In this document: positions 8,400 to 17,416 of the stretch, one piece after another
How the letters are laid out: the number at the start of each line of letters is the position of its first letter
Position numbering within the stretch: the first letter of the stretch is position 1
Assembly (NCBI GenBank): GCA_945892985.1
Contig: CAMDDU010000022.1
Span: 8,001 to 72,000, forward strand
DNA from: CAITSH01 sp945892985
Lineage (GTDB): Bacteria > Pseudomonadota > Gammaproteobacteria > Burkholderiales > SG8-39
Reading direction: 5' to 3'
DNA: 64,000 bases
The notes under the pieces: generated by a model
Told to the model about the DNA's origin: nothing
Databases searched by the model: none
What the model saw: only the letters and a program-made list of their open reading frames with translations
Translations under genes and position numbers: made by a program

Positions 8400-9533
8400 G
8401 TGGCACGACACAACAACCTGCGGGACAACGCTGTTTTGCACAAAAAACATTATAACGCGGCAACATCACCGCCCAATCTGGACATCGACCCGGCGGACAT
8501 GGACCCGGCGAACATCGACCCGGCGGAAATCGCCCCCGATGATGAAGACGCCGACGCTGATATGGGAGACATCGGCGTTGATGCGGGCATCGACGCCGGT
8601 GGCGAACCTGCGCGCTTGCTGCGCACAGTGCCTGCCAAGCTTGCCGGACTCAGGTTTGACCAGGCCTTGGCCAGTATGTTCCCTGAACACTCACGCAGCC
8701 GCCTGCAGGCCTGGCTGCGCTCCGGACGCGTCCGGCTCAACGACGAAACCACTGAAGCCAAGCGCAAGGTCTGGGGGGGCGAGAGCGTCAGTGTCGCACC
8801 CGAGGCCGCGCCAGCGGAGCTGGCGGCGCGGGCCGAGGCTATAGACCTCGAGATCGTGCATGAGGACAAGCATTTGCTGGTGGTGAACAAGGCGGCGGGC
8901 ATGGTGGTCCATCCGGGCAGCGGCAATTGGCGGGGAACCATGCTCAACGCCCTTTTACATCACGCCCCGGCCCTGCAAGCGGTGCCGCGTGCCGGCATCG
9001 TCCACCGGCTCGACAAGGAAACGAGCGGTCTGCTGGTGGTGGCCAAGACACTCGAGGCGCAGACCGACCTCGTGCGCCAGCTTGCCGCGCGTACCGTCAA
9101 GCGCGAGTATCTCGCGTTGGTGCACGGGTTTGCGCCGGCGCAGGGCACCGTTGATGCCCCCGTCGGGCGTGATCCGCGCGAGCGCACACGCATGGCTGTG
9201 GTCGAGCGCGGCCGGCCGGCGCGCACCCACTACCGCGCGTTGCGGCGCTTTGCCGCAGCCACGCTGCTCGAATGCAGCCTGGACACCGGGCGTACGCATC
9301 AGATCAGGGTGCATATGCAGTCGATCAAGCATCCGCTTGTCGGCGATCCCGTTTACGGCCTGCGTCACTGCAAGGACGCGTTGCTCCAGGCTTTCACGCG
9401 ACAGGCATTGCACGCGGCCAGGCTGGGCCTGATTCATCCGGGCAGCGGCAAGGCGCGCGAGTGGTCGGCGCCGGTGCCCGCGGATATGGCTGCCCTGCTT
9501 GCGTCTCTGGCAGGGGACGAGCGCGCCGCATGA
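8400..9533 (+). CDS. rluD: 23S rRNA pseudouridine synthase RluD
   Basis: Makes pseudouridines at 1911/1915/1917 of 23S rRNA in the family. An S4 RNA-binding domain (LRFDQALASMFPEHSRSRLQ) is followed by the synthase domain with the catalytic aspartate in HRLDKETSG (Asp205 counting from GTG 8400). Other family motifs are VVNKAAGMVVHPG and GRTHQIRVHM. The N-terminus carries an unusual acidic, repetitive extension (DIDPADMDPANIDPAEIAPD) encoded by 15-bp DNA repeats, before the conserved RLLRTVPAKLAG. The start is uncertain: GTG 8400 keeps the whole extension; ATG 8499 or later would drop part of it. It overlaps pgeF by 4 bases and is likely co-transcribed with it. Confidence 0.93.
   Translation: MARHNNLRDNAVLHKKHYNAATSPPNLDIDPADMDPANIDPAEIAPDDEDADADMGDIGVDAGIDAGGEPARLLRTVPAKLAGLRFDQALASMFPEHSRSRLQAWLRSGRVRLNDETTEAKRKVWGGESVSVAPEAAPAELAARAEAIDLEIVHEDKHLLVVNKAAGMVVHPGSGNWRGTMLNALLHHAPALQAVPRAGIVHRLDKETSGLLVVAKTLEAQTDLVRQLAARTVKREYLALVHGFAPAQGTVDAPVGRDPRERTRMAVVERGRPARTHYRALRRFAAATLLECSLDTGRTHQIRVHMQSIKHPLVGDPVYGLRHCKDALLQAFTRQALHAARLGLIHPGSGKAREWSAPVPADMAALLASLAGDERAA
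8481..8540 (+). repeat. Four 15-bp tandem repeats in the 5' end of rluD
   Basis: Units GACATCGACCCGGCG, GACATGGACCCGGCG, AACATCGACCCGGCG and the decayed GAAATCGCCCCCGAT stand head to tail. Each encodes five residues of the D-I-D-P-A type. In-frame copy changes would only alter the length of the acidic extension. Confidence 0.85.
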
Positions 9534-10312
9534 GGGTGGCGCCGCACGCGGACTGGATCGTTCCGGACTGGCCGGCGCCGGCGCGGGTGCGCGCCCTGGT
9601 GACCACGCGCGCAGGCGGTGCCAGCGCCGGGCCCTATGCCTCCTTCAATCTGGGCATGCGCGCCGGCGAAGACCTGGCGCTGGTGCGGCGCAATCGGATA
9701 TTGCTTGCCGCCTGCCTGCCGGGGATGCCCTTGTGGCTGAACCAAGTGCATGGCGCTTCGGTCGTCGCGGCGGATCGTGTCGAGGCGATTGGTGTTGAAG
9801 CGGAGCCGGAAACAGAACCCCTTGCCGACGCCGCTGTGGCGCACGCGGCCGCTAAGGTTTGTGCGGTGCTGACCGCCGATTGCCTGCCGGTCCTGTTGTG
9901 CGACCGCGATGGCGGCGCGGTGGCGGTGGCCCATGCGGGTTGGCGGGGGCTTGCAAGCGGGGTGATCGGCGCCACCGTCAAGGCGATGGCGCGGCCGCCC
10001 GGCCGCCTGATGGCGTGGCTGGGGCCGGCGATCAGCCAGGACGCCTACGAGGTCGGGCCGGAGTTGCGGGAGGCTTTTCTCCAGGGCGGGACCGATGGCG
10101 CCGCTGATGCCGCCGCGTTCAAACCGGGCAAACCGGGTAAATTTCAAGCCGACCTTTATGCGCTTGCACGCAATCGCCTGCTATCTGCCGGCGTGCAAGA
10201 AGTGTATGGTGGCGGGTTTTGCACGTTTGGGGAGTCGCAGCGCTTTTATTCATATCGTCGCGACGGCGCTTTAAGCGGGCGCATGTCCAGTCTGATCTGG
10301 CTGGAGCCCTGA
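9530..10312 (+). CDS. pgeF: PgeF / YfiH family purine nucleoside-cleaving multicopper-oxidase-like protein
   Basis: 260-residue protein of the laccase-domain YfiH family (peptidoglycan editing factor, also shown to act on purine nucleosides). Metal-ligand residues are His74 in NQVHG, Cys118 in TADCLP and His135 in HAGWRG. It begins inside the rluD stop codon (ATGA overlap), so translation is probably coupled. The rluD-pgeF pair is a conserved gene order in proteobacteria. There is no signal peptide, so it is cytoplasmic. Confidence 0.92.
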   Translation: MRVAPHADWIVPDWPAPARVRALVTTRAGGASAGPYASFNLGMRAGEDLALVRRNRILLAACLPGMPLWLNQVHGASVVAADRVEAIGVEAEPETEPLADAAVAHAAAKVCAVLTADCLPVLLCDRDGGAVAVAHAGWRGLASGVIGATVKAMARPPGRLMAWLGPAISQDAYEVGPELREAFLQGGTDGAADAAAFKPGKPGKFQADLYALARNRLLSAGVQEVYGGGFCTFGESQRFYSYRRDGALSGRMSSLIWLEP

Positions 10313-10405
10313 TCCGTTTATCGCGTGTTTTGCTGGTGTTTCATTGCGGCGTGGTGTGTTGCGCCCGGGTTGTAAAAAAGGAAGCGGTCTTTTCTACATG
10401 TCTAC

Positions 10406-11230
10406 ATGTCTACATTAGCCTGGATCATTGTTGCATCGGTATTCGGCGGCGTCCTGTCGGTGCTGCTCGCGGCCGTGTTCGCCCTGTCCGCGCGCGCCTC
10501 CTGGATTCCGGCGCTTATCAGCTACGCCATCGGTGCGCTGCTGGGTGCGTCTTTTTTGGAGATCCTGCCGCACGCCTTTGAGAACGGTAACGCCTCGACG
10601 GTCGCCGCCACCGTGCTCGCCGGCATATTCGGCTTTTTCATCCTCGAAAAACTGGTGTTGTGGCGTCACTGCCATTACGAAGACTGCGAAGTGCACAGTG
10701 AGGAGCCCGTCGGCACCCCCGCCGGCCATGGCGGTCATGGCCATGGTGCCATGCACGCCCATGCCAACGATCACGGACGCAGCGGCATGATGATCCTGGT
10801 TGGGGATAGTTTTCACAATTTTGTTGATGGGGTGCTGGTGGCCGCGGCCTTCATGCAAAGCACCGAACTTGGCATCGTGACGGCGCTTGCCGTTATCGCG
10901 CATGAGATTCCACAGGAGGTGGGCGATTTCCTCATTCTGCTTCACTCCGGTTACAGCAAAACGCGCGCGCTGGTGCTCAACCTGGTATCCAGCCTGGCGA
11001 TGCTCGCAGGCGGTCTTGTCGCCTATTTTGCGCTGCAGGCGATGCAGGGCTTGATCAACAGCATGCTGGCCATCGCGGCGGCGAGCATGATTTATGTCGC
11101 CGTCGCCGACCTGATCCCCGGCCTGCACAAGCGCACTGAATTGCGCGCCACGCTGCAACAGACGCTATTGATCGCGCTTGGCGTGAGTTCGATCTGGCTG
11201 GTCGGTCTGCTCACCGGGCACAGCCATTGA
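10406..11230 (+). CDS. ZIP family metal transporter
   Basis: Inner-membrane divalent metal (zinc/iron type) importer, 274 residues, with about eight hydrophobic segments. The metal-binding helices carry DSFHNFVDGV and IAHEIPQEVGDF, the signature histidines of ZIP TM4 and TM5. A histidine-rich cytoplasmic loop (HGGHGHGAMHAHANDH) lies between TM3 and TM4. Two ATGs (10398 and 10406) sit in a short TCTACATG repeat; only the one at 10406 is in frame. The 3' end overlaps, on opposite strands, a small membrane-protein gene. Confidence 0.92.
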   Translation: MSTLAWIIVASVFGGVLSVLLAAVFALSARASWIPALISYAIGALLGASFLEILPHAFENGNASTVAATVLAGIFGFFILEKLVLWRHCHYEDCEVHSEEPVGTPAGHGGHGHGAMHAHANDHGRSGMMILVGDSFHNFVDGVLVAAAFMQSTELGIVTALAVIAHEIPQEVGDFLILLHSGYSKTRALVLNLVSSLAMLAGGLVAYFALQAMQGLINSMLAIAAASMIYVAVADLIPGLHKRTELRATLQQTLLIALGVSSIWLVGLLTGHSH

Positions 11231-11398
11231 GGCGGCTTTCTTTTTTCTGAGTCGTTGCGGCGTGCCCATCAGCCACAGCAGCAGCGCCAGAGGCGCCAGG
11301 CCGTAAAAGAAAAACGTCAGCAGTCCGGTGACAAGGCTGCGTTCAGTCAGCGCCATGCACAGCGTGACAAAAATCCAGGCGATGGCGACAAGGTACAT
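11165..11398 (-). CDS. Small two-helix membrane protein, unknown function
   Basis: 77 residues starting MYLVAIAWIFVTLCMAL. There are two hydrophobic helices (about 2-16 and 22-44) and a charged Lys/Arg-rich tail with RLRKKKA. It resembles short hypothetical proteins common in Burkholderiales, which is why I take it as real. The ATG at 11398 begins exactly at the first helix; upstream in-frame codons are Pro/Arg-rich and unlike protein. The last 22 codons overlap the end of the ZIP gene on the other strand. Confidence 0.65.
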   Translation of the reverse strand: MYLVAIAWIFVTLCMALTERSLVTGLLTFFFYGLAPLALLLWLMGTPQRLRKKKAASMAVPGEQTDQPDRTHAKRDQ

Positions 11399-11580
11399 GG
11401 CGGTTGAAGGTAAGCCGGGAGGGCGCGTTAGGGGAATCGGGCGGGGACAACGTATACTCGCATGCTTTACACCGTTTCTCGTGCCAGGCATTGGATGCGT
11501 GGCGCAGAAAAATGAATATCGAACAAAGCGTCATGCATCCGCGGATGGTGGCGGCAAAGAATGCTATGCAGGGAGTCTGA

Positions 11581-12564
11581 TTGAACATTCTCGTAACCGG
11601 CGCCGCCGGTTTCATCGGCTATTCTCTGGCCGCGCGCCTGCTTGCGCGCGGCGACACGGTGCTTGGCATCGACAATCTCAACGACTACTACGATGTCGCG
11701 CTCAAAGAGGCCAGGCTGGCAAGGCTGGGCGGCGAAGCGAAGTTTTCCTTTATGCGCCTGGATATCGCCGATCGCGCCGGTATGACGGGGTTTTTCGCCG
11801 CACGGCGCTTCGATGCCGTCGTGCATCTGGCCGCGCAGGCCGGTGTGCGGTATTCGGTAACCCACCCCTACGCTTACATTGACTCCAACCTGACCGGGTT
11901 TGCGCACGTGCTGGAAGGTGTCAGGCACAGCGGCTCGGGCCATCTTGTCTACGCCTCGTCCAGCTCCGTCTATGGCGCGAATAAAAAACTTCCTTTCGCC
12001 GAGGACGACAACGTCGATCATCCGGTTTCGCTCTATGCCGCCACGAAAAAGGCCAACGAACTGATGGCGCACAGTTACGCGCATCTTTACGGTATGGGTT
12101 GCACCGGCCTGCGGTTTTTTACCGTTTACGGCCCCTGGGGCCGGCCTGATATGTCGCCGTTCAAATTCGCCTCCTGTGTGCTCGAAGGCAAGCCCATCCC
12201 GGTGTTTAACGAAGGGCGGATGTCGCGCGATTTCACCTACATCGACGATATTGTCGGCGGCGTGATCGCGGTACTGGACAAGGGCGCGCCCGCAGGCAAA
12301 GCGCAAAGCGAACAGCCGCCTTATCGTCTTTACAACATTGGCAATAACCAGCCGGTGCCCTTGCTCCGCTATATCGAAGCGTTTGAAAAAGCGATTGGTA
12401 AAAAAGCCATTCTCGACCTGCAACCGATGCAAGCCGGCGATGTGCCCGATACCTATGCCGATACGCAATTGCTTGAAAAAGCAGTGGGTTTTCGGCCCGA
12501 TACGCCCATCGATACAGGCGTGCAGCGGTTTGTCGATTGGTTTCGTAGCTATTATTCGGTGTGA
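11581..12564 (+). CDS. NAD-dependent UDP-sugar epimerase (UDP-glucuronate 4-epimerase-like)
   Basis: 327-residue extended SDR. The NAD-binding motif is TGAAGFIG (6-13). The active site has Ser in YASSSSVYG and the YxxxK pair Tyr152/Lys156. GIDNLNDYYDVALKEARL and FFTVYGPWGRPDM are typical of UDP-glucuronate 4-epimerases (LspL/WbnF), which make UDP-galacturonate for surface polysaccharide. The start is a TTG at 11581 preceded by AGGGAG; it opens directly on MNILVTGAAG. No glycosyltransferases are nearby, so the end use of the sugar is unknown. Confidence 0.87.
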   Translation: MNILVTGAAGFIGYSLAARLLARGDTVLGIDNLNDYYDVALKEARLARLGGEAKFSFMRLDIADRAGMTGFFAARRFDAVVHLAAQAGVRYSVTHPYAYIDSNLTGFAHVLEGVRHSGSGHLVYASSSSVYGANKKLPFAEDDNVDHPVSLYAATKKANELMAHSYAHLYGMGCTGLRFFTVYGPWGRPDMSPFKFASCVLEGKPIPVFNEGRMSRDFTYIDDIVGGVIAVLDKGAPAGKAQSEQPPYRLYNIGNNQPVPLLRYIEAFEKAIGKKAILDLQPMQAGDVPDTYADTQLLEKAVGFRPDTPIDTGVQRFVDWFRSYYSV

Positions 12565-12603
12565 GCGGCCGCAAACTTCACTAAAAGCGGTATCCCAGTT
12601 GCC

Positions 12604-12632
12604 TTGACAGGGCGGTGTTGCGGCGCAATAAT
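12604..12632 (+). promoter_or_regulatory. Sigma-70-type promoter of the pha operon
   Basis: TTGACA (12604-12609), a 17-base spacer, then AATAAT (12627-12632), about 37 bases before the phaC start. The -35 box and spacing are ideal, and the arrangement resembles the known phaC promoter of Cupriavidus necator. Confidence 0.75.
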
Positions 12633-12669
12633 GCCTGACTTCACAAGTAGTTAGCGCACCCCACCCACT

Positions 12670-14397
12670 GTGACTCCACACTCTTTTTTCAGTCCTGATG
12701 CGTTGCCGCAGGCCGGTCAGGCCTGGCTGCAAACCTGGCTTGATTGGCTCGGTGGGCTGGCCGCTGCCGGCACGCCCGATGAGGGCGCAGAAAAAGCCCG
12801 CATCACCCAGGAGCTGGCTGCGCGCGCCGCCGCTTTGCAGCCTGGCTTTGCGCAGCAGCATCTGGTGCTGTGGACGGCCATGTTGTCGCGTGAGGCGGGC
12901 CAAGCCTACACACCGGTGGTTTCGCCCGATCGCGCCGACCGGCGTTTTTCCGCCGCGGAATGGCGCGACAATCCTTATTACGATTACCTCAAGCAGGCTT
13001 ACCTGATCAATGCGCACTTCCTCAGCGGCGTGGTCGAAACGGCCGAACTGGAAGCGCGCAGCAAGGATCAGCTGCGCTTTCTCGCGCGCCAGTACATTGA
13101 TGCGCTGGCGCCAAGCAACTTCGCCGCGACCAATCCCGAAGCTTTGAGCCTGGCGCTGCAGTCCAATGGCGAGACGCTGGGCAAGGGCATAAAGAACCTG
13201 GTAGACGACGTCGAGCGTGGCCGCATTTCGATGACCGACGAATCGGTGTTCGAGGTCGGCCGCAATATCGCCACCAGCGCGGGCGACGTGGTGTTCGAAA
13301 ACGAACTCATCCAGCTCATTCAGTACAAGCCGCTCAGTGCGACGGTCGCGCTGCGGCCGCTGGTGATGGTGCCGCCCTGCATCAACAAATTTTATATTCT
13401 CGATTTGCAGCCGGAAAATTCATTCGTGCGCCATGCCGTGGAGCAGGGGCAGACGGTGTTCATGGTTTCGTGGCGGCAGATTACCGAGGAACTCGGGCAG
13501 CTGACATGGGACGACTACATCGAAAAAGGCGTGCTCACTGCGCTTGATGTGGCGCGCAAGATAAGCGGCGCGAAAGAAGTCAATGCGCTGGGATTTTGTG
13601 TCGGCGGCACGCTGCTTGCCGCGGCGCTCGCGGTCAGGTCGGCGCGCGGCGAGCGCGATGTCGCAAGCCTGACGCTGCTTGCCACCATGCTCGATTTTTC
13701 CGACACCGGCGAGATCGGGCTGTTCGTTGATGAACAGGCCGTTGCCGCGAAGGAGCAGGCGCTTGCGGCCGGCGGCGTGCTGCCAGGCAAGGAGCTGTCG
13801 TTCGTATTTTCGGCGCTGCGCGCCAACGACCTGGTCTGGTCGTATGTGGTGAACAATTACCTCAAGGGCAAAACCCCCGACGCCTTCGACCTGTTGTACT
13901 GGAATTCTGACAGTACCAATCTGCCCGGTCCCATGTATTGCTGGTATGTGCGCAACATGTATCTTGAAAACAATCTGCGCCAACCCGGAAAGCTTTCCAT
14001 GTGCGGCGTAGCGGTTGATCTTGGTGCGGTGGACATGCCCGTGTACATACTTGCAACGCGAGAGGACCATATCGTTCCGTGGCAGACGGCGTACCGGTCC
14101 GTCGCTTTGCTGGGGGGCGACGCGCGTTTTGTGCTTGGCGCGAGTGGTCACATTGCCGGGGTGATCAATCCGGCTAAAAAGAACCGGCGCAGTTACTGGC
14201 TGGGCGGGCAGCCCGGCGCTGATGCGGGGGCCTGGCTTGATGCGGCGACCGAGACGCCGGGAAGCTGGTGGTCCGATTGGGACCGCTGGCTGGGGCAATT
14301 TGCAGGCGGCGAGAAGGCTGCGCCGAAAAAGCCCGGCGGCAAGCGTTACAAGGCGATCGAAGACGCGCCCGGGCGTTACGTCAAACAGCGGGCCTGA
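12670..14397 (+). CDS. phaC: Class I poly(3-hydroxyalkanoate) synthase
   Basis: Polymerises (R)-3-hydroxyacyl-CoA into polyester on granules. 575 residues, the usual class I length. The lipase-like box is GFCVGGT with the catalytic Cys310. The catalytic Asp (in ATREDHIVPW) and His (in GASGHIAGVINP) regions are present, as is the family block NKFYILDLQPENSFVRH. It starts with GTG at 12670 with a weak ribosome site. It is the first gene of a phaC-A-B-B-R array behind a strong promoter. Confidence 0.96.
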   Translation: MTPHSFFSPDALPQAGQAWLQTWLDWLGGLAAAGTPDEGAEKARITQELAARAAALQPGFAQQHLVLWTAMLSREAGQAYTPVVSPDRADRRFSAAEWRDNPYYDYLKQAYLINAHFLSGVVETAELEARSKDQLRFLARQYIDALAPSNFAATNPEALSLALQSNGETLGKGIKNLVDDVERGRISMTDESVFEVGRNIATSAGDVVFENELIQLIQYKPLSATVALRPLVMVPPCINKFYILDLQPENSFVRHAVEQGQTVFMVSWRQITEELGQLTWDDYIEKGVLTALDVARKISGAKEVNALGFCVGGTLLAAALAVRSARGERDVASLTLLATMLDFSDTGEIGLFVDEQAVAAKEQALAAGGVLPGKELSFVFSALRANDLVWSYVVNNYLKGKTPDAFDLLYWNSDSTNLPGPMYCWYVRNMYLENNLRQPGKLSMCGVAVDLGAVDMPVYILATREDHIVPWQTAYRSVALLGGDARFVLGASGHIAGVINPAKKNRRSYWLGGQPGADAGAWLDAATETPGSWWSDWDRWLGQFAGGEKAAPKKPGGKRYKAIEDAPGRYVKQRA

Positions 14398-14474
14398 AGC
14401 ACCGGGAAAAAGCATTTATCTGACGCATTGGCAGCAATGAAAACAAACGCGAACATCAAAGGACGGAGACCATC

Positions 14475-15653
14475 ATGACAGACGTAGTGATTGTTGCGGC
14501 AGGCAGGACGGCGGTGGGCAAATTCGGCGGCACGCTGGCGAAAATCCCCGCGGCCGATCTCGGGGCGCATGTTATCCGCGCGCTGCTGGCGCGCACCGGA
14601 CTCAAGCCGGAGCAGATATCTGAAGTCATTCTCGGGCAGGTGCTGACCGCCGGCGTCGGGCAGAATGCCGCGCGCCAGGCGTTGATCAAGGCCGGCTTGC
14701 CGGACATGTGTCCGGCTATGACCATCAATAAAGTCTGCGGCTCCGGACTCAAGGCCACCCACCTTGCCGCGCAGGCGATCAAGGCCGGCGATGCCGAAAT
14801 CATCATTGCCGGGGGCCAGGAGAATATGAGCGCCTCGGCGCATGTGATGCCCGGCTCGCGCGACGGCTTTCGCATGGGCGATGCCAAACTTATCGACACC
14901 ATGATTGTTGACGGCCTGTGGGACGTCTACAACCAGTATCACATGGGTGTCACCGCCGAGAATGTTGCCGCGCAGTTCGGCGTGACGCGGCAGGAGCAGG
15001 ATGCGTTTGCGGCGGCGAGCCAGCAAAAGGCCGAGGCGGCGCAAAAGGCCGGCAAGTTTAAAGACGAGATCCTGCCGCTGGAAATTGCGCAAAGAAAGGG
15101 CGCTGCCCTGGTGTTCGACACGGACGAGTACCCCAAGCACGGCAGCACCGCCGAGTCGCTTGCCGCCTTGCGGCCTGCCTTCGACAAGAACGGCTCGGTC
15201 ACCGCCGGCAACGCCTCGGGCATCAACGATGGCGCGGCTGCGGTCATCATGATGTCGGCAAAAAAAGCCGATGAACTAGGTCTCAAGCCCCTGGCGCGCA
15301 TCAAGGCCTATTCGTCGGCCGGCGTTGATCCGAAAATAATGGGCATGGGGCCGGTGCCCGCATCCAAGTTGTGCCTGTCCAAGGCGGGTTGGAGCGCCAA
15401 AGACCTCGACCTGATGGAAATCAACGAGGCGTTCGCGGCGCAAGCCATTGCCGTGAACAAAGAGATGGGCTGGGACACCTCGAAGATCAACGTCAACGGC
15501 GGTGCCATCGCGATCGGGCATCCCATAGGCGCTTCGGGCTGCCGCATTCTGGTGACACTCATTCACGAGATGATCCGGCGCGATGCCAAAAAAGGCCTTG
15601 CCGCACTGTGCATCGGTGGCGGCATGGGTGTGGCACTCGCAATAGAGCGCTGA
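14475..15653 (+). CDS. phaA: Acetyl-CoA C-acetyltransferase (beta-ketothiolase) PhaA
   Basis: Condenses two acetyl-CoA to acetoacetyl-CoA, the first step of PHB synthesis. 392 residues. The acyl-enzyme cysteine is Cys88 in NKVCGSG; the thiolase signatures NVNGGAIAIGHPIGASG and CIGGGMG supply the His and second Cys. A GGAG site lies just before the ATG. The 77-base gap from phaC and the shared direction point to one operon. Confidence 0.95.
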   Translation: MTDVVIVAAGRTAVGKFGGTLAKIPAADLGAHVIRALLARTGLKPEQISEVILGQVLTAGVGQNAARQALIKAGLPDMCPAMTINKVCGSGLKATHLAAQAIKAGDAEIIIAGGQENMSASAHVMPGSRDGFRMGDAKLIDTMIVDGLWDVYNQYHMGVTAENVAAQFGVTRQEQDAFAAASQQKAEAAQKAGKFKDEILPLEIAQRKGAALVFDTDEYPKHGSTAESLAALRPAFDKNGSVTAGNASGINDGAAAVIMMSAKKADELGLKPLARIKAYSSAGVDPKIMGMGPVPASKLCLSKAGWSAKDLDLMEINEAFAAQAIAVNKEMGWDTSKINVNGGAIAIGHPIGASGCRILVTLIHEMIRRDAKKGLAALCIGGGMGVALAIER

Positions 15654-15677
15654 TAAACAGGCGCAAGAGAAAAATCC

Positions 15678-16493
15678 ATGAGCACAGATGTCATTGACGT
15701 CATTGAGGGCAGCGCGACAGGCGCCAAAGCAGCCGGCGAGCAGCCCAAACCGGTGACGCAGCGCATCGCGTTTGTGTCCGGCGGCATGGGCGGCATCGGC
15801 ACCGCGGTTTGCCGGCGCCTCGCCGGCAGCGGCGCGAAGGTTGTCGCCGGTTGCCTGCCCGATTACGAGCGCAAGGACGCATGGCTGCAGATGATGCGCG
15901 CCGAGGGGCTGCAGGTGCACGCGGCGGAAGGCAATGTCGAGGATTTCGATTCCTGTGCCGAAATGTTCTACAAGGTCGGGGCGACCATCGGCCCTGTCGA
16001 CATCCTCGTCAACAACGCCGGTATCACACGCGATGGTGTGTTCAAGCGCATGTCGCCGAGCGACTGGTATGCCGTGATCAACACCAACCTCAACTCGGTG
16101 TTTAACGTCACGCGGCAGGTGGTGGAGGGCATGACCGACCGGGGCTGGGGCCGCATCATCAACATCTCATCGGTGAATGCGCTCAAGGGCCAGTTCGGAC
16201 AGACCAACTACTCGGCCGCCAAGGCGGGCATGCATGGTTTTTCCAAGGCACTGGCCCATGAAGTGGTCAGGCGCGGCGTCACCGTCAACACCATCTCTCC
16301 GGGCTATGTCGCCACCGACATGGTCATGGCGATACGGCAGGAGGTGCGCGACCAGATCGTCGCGCAGATTCCGATGGGACGGCTCGCCCAGCCGGCGGAA
16401 ATCGCCGGCCTGATTGCTTACCTGGTGTCGGACGAGGCGGCCTACGTGACAGGCGCAAATATCTCCATCAATGGCGGCCTTCACATGGAGTAG
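15678..16493 (+). CDS. phaB: Acetoacetyl-CoA reductase (PhaB), first copy
   Basis: NADPH-dependent SDR reducing acetoacetyl-CoA to (R)-3-hydroxybutyryl-CoA. 271 residues. Cofactor motif SGGMGGIGTA, NNAGITRDGVFKRM, and the active-site YxxxK in NYSAAKAGMHG. It has about 25 extra N-terminal residues (MSTDVIDVIEGSATGAK...) compared with the second copy. It lies 24 bases after phaA. The strong resemblance to the next gene shows a tandem duplication that has since diverged. Confidence 0.93.
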   Translation: MSTDVIDVIEGSATGAKAAGEQPKPVTQRIAFVSGGMGGIGTAVCRRLAGSGAKVVAGCLPDYERKDAWLQMMRAEGLQVHAAEGNVEDFDSCAEMFYKVGATIGPVDILVNNAGITRDGVFKRMSPSDWYAVINTNLNSVFNVTRQVVEGMTDRGWGRIINISSVNALKGQFGQTNYSAAKAGMHGFSKALAHEVVRRGVTVNTISPGYVATDMVMAIRQEVRDQIVAQIPMGRLAQPAEIAGLIAYLVSDEAAYVTGANISINGGLHME

Positions 16494-16533
16494 CGGCAGT
16501 AGCGATGGGTCGCGGCGGTCGATCCGGGCTGTA

Positions 16534-16561
16534 TTGACGGGCTTCGATTTGGTGACATAAT
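16534..16561 (+). promoter_or_regulatory. Possible internal promoter of the second phaB
   Basis: TTGACG, 16-base spacer, CATAAT, about 50 bases before the second phaB start and within the 117-base gap between the two phaB genes. It would allow the second reductase to be expressed apart from phaCAB. Confidence 0.45.
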
Positions 16562-16610
16562 CGATAACACTTTCAACAACGGTTCACACATTCGTCTCGG
16601 AGAAGAGAAC

Positions 16611-17354
16611 ATGGCACAGCGCGTCGCGGTGGTTACCGGCGGTATGGGTGGTTTGGGTGAGTCAATCAGCACCAAGATGGCCGATGCCGGATACAAGGTG
16701 GTCGTTACCCATTCGCCCGGCAACAAGGGTGCGACCCAGTGGCTGTCGGACATGAAGGCGCGCGGCTACAGTTTTCACGCCTGCGCGGTGGATGTGGCCG
16801 ACTTCGATTCGTGCCAGCAGGCCGTGGCGAAAATCCATGCCGATGTCGGTCCGGTCGATATTCTGGTCAATAACGCCGGCATCACCCGCGACATGACGTT
16901 CAAGAAAATGGGCAAGGTCGACTGGGACGTCGTCATGCACACGAATCTCGACAGCGTGTTCAACATGACCAAGCCGGTTTGCGACGGCATGGTCGACCGC
17001 GGCTGGGGGCGGGTCATCAATGTGTCGTCGGTCAACGGTTCCAAGGGGGCGTTCGGCCAGACCAACTATTCGGCCGCCAAGTCGGGCATGCACGGGTTCA
17101 CCAAGGCGCTGGCGCTTGAAGTGGCGAAGAAGGGTGTCACCGTCAATACCATTTCGCCGGGCTATATCGGCACCAAGATGGTCACCGCCATACCAAAGGA
17201 AATCCTCGACACGAAGATCATTCCGCAAATCCCGGTCGGCCGTCTTGGCAAGCCGGAAGAGGTGGCCGGGCTTATCATTTACTTGTGCTCCGAGGAGGCG
17301 GCGTTTGTCACCGGAGCCAACATCGCCATCAATGGCGGGCAGCATATGCAGTAA
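16611..17354 (+). CDS. phaB: Acetoacetyl-CoA reductase (PhaB), second copy
   Basis: 247 residues, the classical PhaB length. It opens MAQRVAVVTGGMGGLGESI, followed by NNAGITRDMTFKKM and the YxxxK of NYSAAKSGMHGFTKAL. It is closer to canonical PhaB at its N-terminus than the first copy. It has a good ribosome site (GGAGAAGAGAAC) and a possible promoter of its own. Two adjacent reductases may differ in chain-length or cofactor preference; the sequence does not settle this. Confidence 0.94.
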   Translation: MAQRVAVVTGGMGGLGESISTKMADAGYKVVVTHSPGNKGATQWLSDMKARGYSFHACAVDVADFDSCQQAVAKIHADVGPVDILVNNAGITRDMTFKKMGKVDWDVVMHTNLDSVFNMTKPVCDGMVDRGWGRVINVSSVNGSKGAFGQTNYSAAKSGMHGFTKALALEVAKKGVTVNTISPGYIGTKMVTAIPKEILDTKIIPQIPVGRLGKPEEVAGLIIYLCSEEAAFVTGANIAINGGQHMQ

Positions 17355-17416
17355 CACGGGACGACAGACGGATCCTTTTCGCGCGCCATCACCATCCGAA
17401 ATTTGCTGGAGAAGCC

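Noticed and set aside
11467..13017. A 516-codon open frame on the minus strand opposite the epimerase and phaC
   Set aside because: It mirrors two well-recognised plus-strand genes, has no recognisable domain and is Arg/His/Gly-rich as expected for a GC-rich shadow frame.
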